From assembly GCF_000471905.2 (NCBI RefSeq), contig NW_006499883.1:913054-977053 (forward strand): DNA of 64,000 nucleotides, read 5' to 3'. The DNA comes from Amborella trichopoda. Lineage: Eukaryota; Streptophyta; Magnoliopsida; Amborellales; Amborellaceae. A program made the position numbers and the translations under genes. This document shows, piece after piece, positions 11,396 to 22,800 of this stretch (the stretch's first letter is position 1; the number at the start of each line of letters is the position of its first letter). The notes below the pieces were generated by a model. The model was not told where the DNA came from. It saw only the letters and a list, made by a program, of their open reading frames with translations, and ran no database searches.

Positions 11396-11529
11396 AGAGA
11401 TTTCTATGGAGGATTCAGAATTTTAACATCTCACCCCCATGCAAACCTCAACCCAACAACTCCATGAAACCTTAGAAACACCAAATCTACTCTCTCTCTG
11501 AATAAACTAATCATTTTCATTTTCTCTCT

Positions 11530-12260
11530 CTAAAAAACCAGAAGCTCATGCCCCATCCATGGCAGCCCTAGGTGGAGTCTTTGTAAAGCCGATGTTCTTT
11601 CACTCTCTACAAAAGGCTTTATCTCAACAAAAGGCGAGCATTTTCTCTCATACCATACCCATGGGAAGCCCCTTCTCTTCATGAATAAGGAGAAGCTTTG
11701 GTTGCAAGAAAAACAGAGAAGCTTAAGCCCCATCTAAGGGAAGCCCCTTCTCTTCATGAACAAGGAGAAGCACGGGTTGCAAAAAACCAGAGAAGCTCAA
11801 GCCCCATCTATGGCAGCCCTAGGCGGCGTCTTTGTACGGCCAAGTTGATTTCTCTCTACAAAAAGCTAGCCTTTTCTCTCATACCACATCCATGGGCTTG
11901 GGTTGTAAAAAACCATCTCATACCACACCCATGGGCTTGGGTTGTAAAAAACCAAAGAAGCTCAAGCCCCATCCATAGGCCTAAGAGCGTCTTTGTAAAT
12001 GACAAGTCTTTTCTCTCATACCACACTCATGGGAAGCCCCTTCTCTTCATGAACAAAGAGAAGCTGGGGTTGCAAAAAAAACCAGAGAAGCTCAAGCCAC
12101 CTAGTCGGTGTTTTTGTAAGGCCAATGCCCTTTCTCTCTCTACAAAAGCGAGCCTTTTCTCTCATACGACATCCATGGGAAACCCCTTCTCTTTATAAAG
12201 AGCCTTTTCCCTCGTACCACACCCATGGGAAATCCCTTCTCTTCATGAATAAGGAGAAGC
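11530..12260. repeat. Degenerate tandem repeat array
   Basis: Repeated blocks built from CATACCACACCCATGGG, AAGCCCCTTCTCTTCATGAA, GGAGAAGCTTGGGTTGCAA and AGAGAAGCTCAAGCCCC recur about five times with variable spacing (roughly 70-170 bp). Partial units, such as the immediate duplication near 11890-11960, show unequal exchange or slippage. A 166-codon open frame (11698-12198) only reflects the repeat and has no protein-like features. Confidence 0.75.
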
Positions 12261-12536
12261 TCGGGTCGTAGGTTTGCTTATTATATGGAAGCAAATTGTT
12301 TACAGTTGAGAGAGATACAATAAAAACTTTCAAATTGCCCAGAGAGTTTTGGGAGGGTAGAATGCAACTTTGCTTTTAGTATGTAACCTTAGCTTTTAGT
12401 AAGTGAACTCTATCAAAACAGCCCAGCATAATAATAAAAAGAAGGATGGCAATCTTTTATTAATTAAAGATGAAACTTATTATTATTTTTTAATGTGAAG
12501 ACTTTTTTATTTGACATCCAAACTTGCCCATAATTG

Positions 12537-13394
12537 NNNNNNNNNNNNNNNNNNNNNNNNNNNNNNNNNNNNNNNNNNNNNNNNNNNNNNNNNNNNNNNN
12601 NNNNNNNNNNNNNNNNNNNNNNNNNNNNNNNNNNNNNNNNNNNNNNNNNNNNNNNNNNNNNNNNNNNNNNNNNNNNNNNNNNNNNNNNNNNNNNNNNNNN
12701 NNNNNNNNNNNNNNNNNNNNNNNNNNNNNNNNNNNNNNNNNNNNNNNNNNNNNNNNNNNNNNNNNNNNNNNNNNNNNNNNNNNNNNNNNNNNNNNNNNNN
12801 NNNNNNNNNNNNNNNNNNNNNNNNNNNNNNNNNNNNNNNNNNNNNNNNNNNNNNNNNNNNNNNNNNNNNNNNNNNNNNNNNNNNNNNNNNNNNNNNNNNN
12901 NNNNNNNNNNNNNNNNNNNNNNNNNNNNNNNNNNNNNNNNNNNNNNNNNNNNNNNNNNNNNNNNNNNNNNNNNNNNNNNNNNNNNNNNNNNNNNNNNNNN
13001 NNNNNNNNNNNNNNNNNNNNNNNNNNNNNNNNNNNNNNNNNNNNNNNNNNNNNNNNNNNNNNNNNNNNNNNNNNNNNNNNNNNNNNNNNNNNNNNNNNNN
13101 NNNNNNNNNNNNNNNNNNNNNNNNNNNNNNNNNNNNNNNNNNNNNNNNNNNNNNNNNNNNNNNNNNNNNNNNNNNNNNNNNNNNNNNNNNNNNNNNNNNN
13201 NNNNNNNNNNNNNNNNNNNNNNNNNNNNNNNNNNNNNNNNNNNNNNNNNNNNNNNNNNNNNNNNNNNNNNNNNNNNNNNNNNNNNNNNNNNNNNNNNNNN
13301 NNNNNNNNNNNNNNNNNNNNNNNNNNNNNNNNNNNNNNNNNNNNNNNNNNNNNNNNNNNNNNNNNNNNNNNNNNNNNNNNNNNNNNNNNNNNNN
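12537..13394. other. Assembly gap (858 N)
   Basis: Unresolved bases. The flanks (…CCATAATTG before, AATGTTCAAGCCGAG after) are close to contiguous in the second duplicate copy near 31603-31620 (CCATAATTTTCAAGTCGAG). The true missing sequence may therefore be short, or an insertion specific to copy 1. Confidence 0.95.
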
Positions 13395-13789
13395 AATGTT
13401 CAAGCCGAGATGATCCAGGAAATGATTTTTTAATGCTTGAATTGCAATTATTGATGAGTTGGCGAGGATTTACTTAGATTGATAGTGCTGCATCCCTATC
13501 AAACCATTTTGCCAATGCACCATCTAAACTAAAACTATTAGTTACATATGTAGCATAGGATGGAATGTCAAAAACATGCACGAAAAATCACCAGAATCTA
13601 CATGACTACATAAAATCACCAAAAATCCGACCCATTGCTCTTCCCAAGCTTTTTTTTTCCAAATACTTCACATTTTTTTTCAAATATTTGATATTTATTT
13701 CATATATTCTTCATCTCTTGATAAGAAGCACTCAAAAAAATCCAAATTACAATACTTCAGATAAGTTTCTGAAATATCAATATCAGCAA

Positions 13790-14780
13790 AATCTTTGAGG
13801 GAGACTCAACCTTTCACCAATATCAATCATAAAAAGCAAAATCAGCAAAATCCTTGAGGGAGTCAAGGAATGCCAAATTACAATACTTCAGAGAAGTTTC
13901 ACAAATATCAATATCAGCAAAATCCTTGAGGGAGTCAACTGAGGGAGACTCAACATTTCACAAATATCAATCTTGAAAAGCAAAATCAGAGACTCAACAT
14001 TTCAATGAGGAGACTCAACATTTGAATGAGTGAACAAAAATAGAAAAATCTTTGAGAAGACTCAACATTTAAATCATTTAAATGAGAAGTGTGTGTGAAT
14101 GAGAAGACTCAACATTTAAATGAAAAGTGTGCCTAAGATTCAACGTTTATTAAATGAGAAATGTGTTTGAATGAGAAGATTTCACAAATATCAATGCAAA
14201 AACATCAAAATCTTTGAGGAAGACTCAACATTTAAATGAGTGAACAAAACAGTAATCTTTGCAGCAAAATTTTGAGAAGACTCATTTTAAATCATTTAAA
14301 TGCACCAAAATCTTTGAGAAGACTCATTTTAAATCATTTAAATGAGAAGTGTGTCTGAATGATAACACTCAACATTTACATAAGGTAAGTCTGAATTAGA
14401 AGACTCAACATTTAAATGAGATGTGTCTGAGATTCAATGTTTCAGCGTTTAAATGAGTAAGTGTGCGTCTGAATGAAAAGACTTCTTCTCAACATTTGAA
14501 GTGTGTGTGAGATTCAACGTTAAAAAGATGAGGATTAGAGAGAAATGAAATCAAATGAAGACTCAACATTTAAATGAGCGAACTAAAGCAACAAATCAAA
14601 TCAAATCTTTGAGGAGACTCAACATTTAAATGAGTGAACTAAATCATCAAAATCTTTGAGAAGACTCGATATTTAAACGAGTGAACTAAAGCAACAAAAT
14701 CTATGAGAAGACTCAAACATTTATCGGAGATTCAACGTTAAACCTTATAAAAGAAGGCTGAGGATGAGAGAGAAATCAAA
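13790..14780. repeat. Degenerate 38-bp minisatellite, copy A
   Basis: Variants of GAGAAGACTCAACATTTAAA followed by TGAGAAGTGTGTCTGAAT recur over about 1 kb. The best-ordered units are in the duplicate at 32308-32450, where the period is 38 bp. No coding frame is kept through the array. Confidence 0.75.
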
Positions 14781-15450
14781 TCTCACCATTCCATTTTCCA
14801 CGCAATAACAACATTCATTAACTAAAAATAATAGTTTACCTTTCTTTTCTTATTTATTTTTATAAAATTAATTATAAAATATATGGTATATATTTTTACA
14901 TTTTGTAAATATATACTCTTGCTTCAATACATAACTAAAACATCTCATACAATGAAAAGTATATTAGAAAATCACACTAAAACTAATGAATTGTGTGACA
15001 TGGAAAAAACACTAATAACTACATTGTCACAAATATTGATACCAACTGATTGAGAGTAAGAAAGAAGTATGCAGCAAAGAGAGAGACAGATAGCAAAAGA
15101 TATATAAAAGCTAATATAGTTTAGCTGGGCAAATGGTTTGGGCGTGCACTTTAGGGTTTTTTAACTTCTATAACATCAAACCCTAATTAACGTGATAGAG
15201 ATATATAGAGAGAGGGGCATACATACATTGCGAGAGGTTATCATGTTCTTGGATGGGGAATCCTCTTGGATATGGAAACAATTGTAATGCATATCTTCCT
15301 CTCTCTTGAATTTGAGTTGGGGATAAGTATCCATTTTAGGAAGTTTAAAACAAAAAATATAGAGAAAAGAAATCTCCTATTTCTCAAATTAAGATAGAAA
15401 ACAATATCTCTCTCTCTCTCAAATCTCTACCTAAAATCTCTAGCGCAAGC
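14781..15450. other. AT-rich intergenic sequence
   Basis: No gene recognised. Matches copy B around 32640-32876 and 33720-34060, which shows that the copy-B block was split by MITE insertion. Contains short CT microsatellite tracts near 15405-15425. Confidence 0.5.
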
Positions 15451-15946
15451 TTTCTATGCTTCCCCTATAGTATAGAAGTTCTATCCTCCCCTTATCCAAC
15501 TTTCCATTTTGAATAGAGGGCTAAGATTGCCCCAATCACAATGTTCTCTACACTATTTTATTTTTAAGGTTTTTTCTATATAAACTATTTGACACCAAAT
15601 TTTGGACATCTATTCTTCTATTAAACTTGTACTAGCGAAAAAATTATAAAAAAAATATTTTCAATAAAACAAAATGATCAAAATACCCCTGAAAATTTCA
15701 ATGGATATTTTGGTTATTATATTTCATTGAAAAATTATTTTTAATATTTTTTTATAGGTGCGCCTAGATGAGTTGATAGAACGTACCAAATTTCATATTC
15801 ATATAATTTGCATAGCAAAAACTAAAAATAAAATGCTATGAGACATCGGATCTAAGATCAAACGGTGAGTGGCTCTCTTGATCAAAATTGTAAGGCTGGA
15901 TCGTAGGGGAGGATAAAACTTCTATCCTGTAGAGAAAGCATAGAAA
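15451..15946. mobile_element. MITE family A, copy in duplication A
   Basis: The left end reads TTTCTATGCTTCCCCTATAG and the right end …GAGAAAGCATAGAAA; these are inverted, and further internal arms pair (AGAAGTTCTATCCTCCCC with GGGGAGGATAAAACTTCTAT). An internal signature (CACCAAATTTTGGACATCTA, then an AAATACCCCTGAAAATTTCA segment) is shared with 32877-33368, 33404-33708 and more diverged relatives at 55.3-56.3 and 58.9-59.4 kb. Non-coding, about 500 bp; superfamily not determined. Confidence 0.75.
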
Positions 15947-16898
15947 CTTTTCCAAAACACTACTTCAATATTCATGTCTATCTATTTTATTCCAAATCTC
16001 TACTTCAATATTCATGCTTATCTAATTTGTCAAAAACTGTACGTGCCAACCGTGTAGCTCCTTCTTATTAGCATGTACACTGTCTTTTTAAAATTTATAA
16101 TTTTTTTTTATTTCTTTCTATCTTTATCTATTTTGTTTAATTTCCTTTCTATCTTTATCTATTTTTGTTTTATTTCCTTTCTATTTCATCTCGTTTTTTG
16201 TCTGCTTTCTCTCTTCTCCACGTATTCTCCGTCTGTCCTTTATAGATAAATTTATGCACAAAAAAGATGATGAGTATCGCTAACGGCAACAAGCGCCATA
16301 TACAGAGAAAAAAATAACAGATTATAAAGGAAAACTGATCTCATTTTTGTTATTAAGAATAATAAATAAATTAATTTTCACGACCGAATTTGATAAAGAG
16401 AAAAACAAAAAGCCCAACTTCCCAATTACCACGGGATTTTTTTGAGATAAAAAATCTCGATTACTCGGATGAGTCAACTTGGACTATTTAGTGAATAACT
16501 TCTTCTTCTTTTTTCTTGTAAAAAAGAATAACTTCTTTTTATATCATGTAAAAAAAAAGAATAACTTCTTTTTAAGAAGAGAAAAATAACCAAATTCTAA
16601 TTCTTTGTATTTTAGGAAATTGAAAAAAAAAATGAAAAAAAAAGGTCATCTTGTAGTAGTTTTCCACGTTTCCTTCCAAGTGACCCGCAATACATACCGC
16701 AGCTCCCGCAATACAAACCGCACCTCATTTAAGCTTTGAAAACTCCACAAATGGCGACTGATGAAAAACGCTCAGGGAGGAGAGCCTGTAACAAGAGAGA
16801 GATGAAATTAGGGTTGGGAATATAGATACAAGAAACAAACCCCGGGAAGAGAAGCCGCAGTACAGAGAGAGGAGGGTTATAGAGACAACTGACTCGAA
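15947..16898 (+). other. 5' flank of the intact PIN gene
   Basis: Non-coding, AT-rich, with homopyrimidine tracts. It is collinear with copy B until about 16836, where copy B has a 1.7-kb insertion. The 5' UTR (about 16790-16898) is rich in GAGAGA. No confident TATA box or auxin response element was identified. Confidence 0.5.
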
Positions 16899-19800
16899 AT
16901 GATTTCCTTGGCAGATTTATATGCAGTTTTCACGGCTATGGTGCCTCTTTACGTAGCAATGTTCTTAGCCTACGCCTCAGTAAAACGGTGGGAAATTTTC
17001 ACACCTGAACAATGCTCAGGAATCAACAGATTTGTTGCGACTTTTGCAATACCTTTCCTAGCGTTCAATATCATCTCATCCACTGATCCTTATAAAATCA
17101 ACTTGAAGTTCATATTAGCTGACACAATGCAGAAACTATTGATTCTCTTTGTATTAATCTTGTGGGCTAAATTCACCAGGTGGGGAAGCTTCAATTGGAT
17201 GATAACCCTATTTTCTCTATCTATTATGCCTAACACATTGATTATAGGGATACCTTTGTTGAGGCCGATGTATGGAGAAGAGTGCATAGGGCTTTTGGTT
17301 CAAGTCGTGGTTCTTCAGTTGGTGGTGTGGTGCCCCATCTTCTTGTGTTTGTATGAGCTTCATGCTGCGAAGGTGACGATGAATGGTAAGGTACGTTTTA
17401 CAAATGATACAAATGAGGGAAAGGAAGGCGACGAGATGATGAATGTTGAAGTGATTTTCAAGAAAAAGAATACCCCAGCAGATGAATGCCCAGGTATGAT
17501 ACCTTTGCTTTATGGGAAATGAGAAAGGAGAACCATGGCTCAAAGAAAGAGTGGACGGTGTCTTTGACCAGTCCAAAATAAAAACTAAGTTTAGTATAAA
17601 GCTGATTAGTTTAATAGCCTTCATTCTTTCAAATTCAAGTCACATCTATAATAGTCTTTATTGTATCAAATTCTAATCACAACTATTACATCACCATACC
17701 CTCACTGATTTGATTTGATTTGACGGCCAGTGCATTTGATAGCACTATCCTACCGGCTTTGTGTCAAGCCTGGCTGAAATTCGATTGAGGGAGAGTGGAT
17801 GTACTTTGCATCAAAAGTTTTCAATGAGAAACATGAATTAGTATGCTAATTCCACAAATTCACAAATTTTGAGAAAGGTGATTGCTTTAGCATACTATAT
17901 AAGCATTATACTAGTAATATAGTATGCATGTGTTATACAAAATAACAATTACTTCCTCACTATTCTTACGTTTGTCATACTAAGTTTTTGGAGAAAGTAT
18001 AAGATGGGTCCATTTGCTTTTAACACAACGAGGTCACACTTATTCCTAGCCATCAAATGCAAAATCAAATGGCTTAGGGTGTGTCATTGATTATGCACAA
18101 TGCCGAATAAAAAATTTCTCGAACTTTATGTATTGTTTTTAGAGTTCAAATTTCAAATCTAAAGGCTAGAGATAATTGTGACCTTCTTGTATAAAAATTG
18201 GATGATCTCATAGTATACATTCCCTTAAGTTTTAAATGTGCATTTCCATCTCATGCTTTGGACCAATCCTAACCACCACATCAAATAAAATGGCAAATAA
18301 TTGTTTTTTTGTTTCCGTTTTTTACAATCTTATTCTCCATTAAGTAGCCTTTCCTTAAAATCTGATGATTTCCGAGAAAATTTCTACCAAACTTTAGAAA
18401 CATATTAAAGTTTTGAGATTAAAATTCAGGTGTCTCGAACTCTCAATATCAAAATTCATATACCGGGCCCTCACATCAATATGGACTGTATACACTAAGT
18501 ATTCAATTTATATTGGCTACATAACATTTTACTCTTGAAACTTACTTGGGGACACACGGACACAATTCAATCCAAATTAAATGACAAGCAATCATTCATT
18601 CTCAATTGTTTTTTTTTGGAAATGCCTTCCTTTCTTTTGACCTTGTTTATAGGTGACTCGCTTTAAGTGGTTCTGATATTGCTAAAATCAATTTCATGAA
18701 GTAGGTGATTTAGCACATTCTAATGAAAGAGAAGTCCAAGGGGAGGTGACCCACCCAAGAATGACCACCACCAATCTCTTCCTTTCGGTTTTATCCAAGG
18801 TTATGAAGAACCCCAATACCTATGGAAGTGTTTTGGGCCTCATTTGGGGACTGATTTCCTTTAGGTAATTTCACTTTCTTCTTATTTTTTGTTTTGTTTC
18901 CCTTATTTGCTAAAAAAAAGTGTTTTCCTTCTTGCAAATTGACAATTTAAAAAGGATTCCACAAATGTGTACATCACATAACAAAATTTTAGGTAAGAAT
19001 GATAAATGAGACACTGACCAGCATAAACAATGTCACCTTATCACCTACTCTTTTTCTTTCTTTCCTTTCTCTTTATAACAGTTTTGCTCTTGATTTCTCA
19101 GTATAAATTCATGGTTTCATGAATTTTATGGCCACAAAAGTTGTAGAGAAGTTATTTATGATTTTATTTTGCATGCTTAAACAAATGAAGGTAAAACAAT
19201 TTTGTAAGAGTATGAGGTTCTCTGGAGAGACTCTCTATGTCCATAAATGTATGAATATATAAACTTGTCTTATATAGACAAATAACAGATGAAAATAATA
19301 GAAGAAAAAGAAAAAGCATATATACTACACCTGCGCTTACCATAAAATATAGAATACTTGACCTACCCTTCCCATTCATACTTATTACGGTATACTGATT
19401 ATAGTATACACCTTCCATACTGGCCCTATAGACAATATACACTTCCTTTGACACTCCCCTCCAAACTCAAAATGCTTCAAAAGAGAGTAGCTGAAGTTTG
19501 TATAATAAGCTGTGGAAACAAGCAATTGGATATTCAAGTAATAATGCAGACCAATAGAAGCAGTGGCAATACCGGGCAGGGTGAATATGATCCAAGGTTC
19601 TGATATTGAGTTAGAGTCCCAGGTTTCTCTGAAGAGACTTTGTATCCCTTAATATATAAATGTACAAACTTGTCTTATATAGACAAATAACAAATGATAA
19701 GAATAGAAAAAAATCCTAAATACGTTTACTATACCCACACTTACTATAAAATACAAGATACTATACCTACCCTTCTTGCACCTATGCCTCAAATATATAT

Positions 19801-22800
19801 TGATTATAGTGTACACCTTATATACTAACCATGTAGGGAATAAACATTGTCTTATTATATTTTAGCTTTCGAATTAGTTGCAAGCTATGTTTTTTCAAAG
19901 AACGCTTATAAGAAACTTTTTGAATGATAGAGAACTGAATTTCCTTCTCTACACAAAACACTTTTCATATTCCACAAAGGATAATAGTTTATCTTGTTAT
20001 TGCAGGTGGAACATTAGCATGCCAAAGATAATACACAAGTCTGTGTCAATATTGTCAGTCACCGGACTTGGCATGGCAATGTTCAGTCTAGGTGGGTGCC
20101 CCACTTAATATCCGTGTATGTATCTCTCTTTTGACAAATTACTACTACTTTACCTAATGTATGAATTCTCGTTGGAGGCCTAAAATTTTTTAATCCAATG
20201 TAGCTTAGGTTTTCCACTTTAATTCAAGTTTAGGTCTTTTAATTTGATTGATATGCATTAACTTTTAGAAATAGCCTAGTTGTTTTTTAAGGACACAGTT
20301 TCTATGAGTCCATGTAGAAATGAGCAACCGCATAAAAATCTATTTTTGAGATATATTTTTGGACCTAATTTTTAAGGCCATATAATCTCTAACATGGAAA
20401 ACATCAATATGAAAAACTAAATAATTTTTGAAAATTAAAAATAATAATTTTATTAAGAAAACATTTTGACCGTTAGTTTCAATCGTTTTTAGATAGACCG
20501 CCTCTTTTCATCGATCTTTAAGATTGATGTTTTATACCTTGCGACCACATAATGTAGAATTGCGGTCCAGCCCACATGAAACAATGTTCTTGTTTTTAAA
20601 ACCTATTAAAGAGTTATAGGCATCACAGCTTAGCCCTCATGTGATTGTCGGTTTGAAAGAGAGGTTTTCGATTTTGATTAGTAAATCAAAGAAAACATAT
20701 ATGATGTAGGTCAACTTAAGACCCAAAAGTCCAATTTGTTCCACTTGTTCCGATAAGCTCTAAATGGGAGAAAGATGGTCCCAATAAGAGTTAATTTCCA
20801 GGATTGGGAGTAGGAGTACACTAAGGAATTTGTGGTTTTGTAGGAAATTTGGTAGGCTTGAATATGAATGGAAAATAGGAGTCTTGCATTGAAGTTATTG
20901 TGATTTGTATTGGTACTTATATTGCATAGGTACTAGGATAATTTTGAATGTTTTATGAGTTCCAAAGGTGCGATTGGAACTTCCGATATATAAGGACTTG
21001 GTTAGGGGACCTTTAGAAGCACTTAGACTTAGGTTTTGAGTTTATATAAGGTTTCTACAATGGCTGTAAAGAGGGAGTACGAATTTTGAATGAAAATTAC
21101 ATCCGTTTGCTTTTGGTAGAGCTTGGCTCCCACCCTTTTCTCTCTCTAAATTCTCTCTTTATGTGTGCTGTCTCACTAAGTTGTTGTCCCTCGCACTTTA
21201 GCAGCATCGTTTGGTATCAGAGCCAGAGTTTAGACTTGGGCAGGGTGATGTCTCCATTTACACATCCTCTTTCCCTAGCGGCAAGAAGGAGGAGAGGTGG
21301 TCATGGCAACTACGGAGTGAACAATGCAAGAGATGAAGAGTTGGAGGCACTCCATAGGCAAGTTAAGCTGCTATCCTTGCAACTGGAGTGACTAGGCAAG
21401 TTAAGCTGCTATCCTTGCAACTGGAGTGACAAGAGGCTTGTAGTAAACATGAACTCCACCAGGAATATTCAAGTGATGACTCGGATATTAATCCTTTTGC
21501 CAATTGGCATCGACAAAGGGATGACCATGGAACCAGGCCCATGTTTGTGAATGACTCCACCAAAATTGAATTGCCCGAGTTCCATGGACAGCTGCACCCA
21601 GAAGAATTTTTTGATTGGTTGAGTGCCATTGAGAAGTACTTTGATTTCAATGAAACAGCAGAGGACCTCCATGTGAAGCTTGTTGCCACTAGGCTTTGCA
21701 GATATGCTTCAGCATGGTGGGACAAAGTCCAGCAGATGCGCTTAAGAAAAGGAAAGCCTAAGATTTCTTCTTGGGAAAAAATGAAATCGAGGTTGAACGA
21801 GAAATTCCTACCTGTTGATTACACGTAATTGTTCTTTTCACAATTCAATAATCTCCGACAAGAAACAAAGAGTGTGGCTGAGTACACCGAGGAGTTTTAC
21901 AAACTTATGGCGCAAAATGACATCCAAGAAACCGAGGAACAACTCATTTCACGATATGTTGGTGGGTTGCGGTTAGCTATCCGTGATGAAGTAGAGATGC
22001 GCCGGTTATGGAAAATCAATGACGCCTATCAACTAGCTTTGAAGGTTGAGGGGAAACTTTCTCGTGGTGGTGCACGAAAGTATGCCGAGGTACGTAGTTT
22101 CTACCCACATTCAAAGGGTGAAACTTCCAAAGGTGGAAATACCGGTAAGAACCTTTCAAAGAACTCCACGACTAGCCACCGTGGGTCGGCTCAAATGGGA
22201 AGGCAGTCGAGGCAAGTTAACGGCCTCTTACTTTCTTCAAATGTGGCCAAACTGGACACATAGCAAGTGAGTGTCCTCGGCGACAAATTGGCACCCATGT
22301 CAACATTGTGGAAGAGAGATGAAGAAGAGTTTGTAGATGACACTGCAAAGCCCATCTATGATGAGGAGACAAATGTGGTATGAGAAGAGATCGAACCTGA
22401 GGGAGGAGAGAGCTAGTAATTTGCCGAGCGTCAACCACTCCAAAAGTAGATTCTGATGAGGATTGGCTGAGATCCAATATCTTCAAAACTCGTTGCAAAT
22501 CAAGTGGCAAGGTGTGCACCATTGTTATTGATGGAGGAAATCGTGAGAACATTGTCTCGCAAGAAATGGTGGACAAACTCAAGTTGAAAAACAAACCGCA
22601 TCCAAGACCCTATCGAATAGCATGGGCCTGCTTAGTTTCTTTTTCATTGGGTAAAAATTATAAAGATGACATTTGATGTGATGTCATTCCTATGGATATA
22701 TGTCACATACTTCTTGGGAGGTCATGGCAGTTTTATAGGAGAGTCAAGCATGATGGCCACAAAAACACCTACACATTCCGGATGGGTAATGTAGAGGTCA

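Larger units (their letters stand above)
8759..11428 (+). mobile_element. Ty1/copia LTR retrotransposon, rearranged remnant
   Basis: The 5' LTR ends at 8980, followed by a tRNA-iMet-like primer site. Degenerate gag, zinc knuckle, protease and GAG-pre-integrase follow on + (about 9582-11007). RNase H sequence then runs on - (about 11395-11035). At 11399-11428 a 30-bp sequence identical to the last 30 bp of the 5' LTR reappears. Most of integrase and RT is missing. The element is dead and has an internal inversion plus deletion. Confidence 0.8.

Noticed and set aside
11698..12198. 166-codon frame as a gene
   Set aside because: It follows a tandem DNA repeat, and its protein repeats are only a consequence of it; no start context or homology.
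12507..13477. Four long open frames on both strands
   Set aside because: They consist almost entirely of unresolved N bases in the assembly gap.
13790..14780. Repeats resembling a CRISPR array
   Set aside because: Units are degenerate and contiguous with no unique spacers of constant size, and the host is a plant.
16882..16887. GAGACA near the PIN start as an auxin response element
   Set aside because: A single hexamer next to the ATG within GA-rich 5' UTR is expected by chance; no second site or spacing supports it.
17090..17624. Open frames on - opposite PIN exon 1 (also 37004-37377)
   Set aside because: Mirror frames of a well-supported exon on +, with no protein features of their own.
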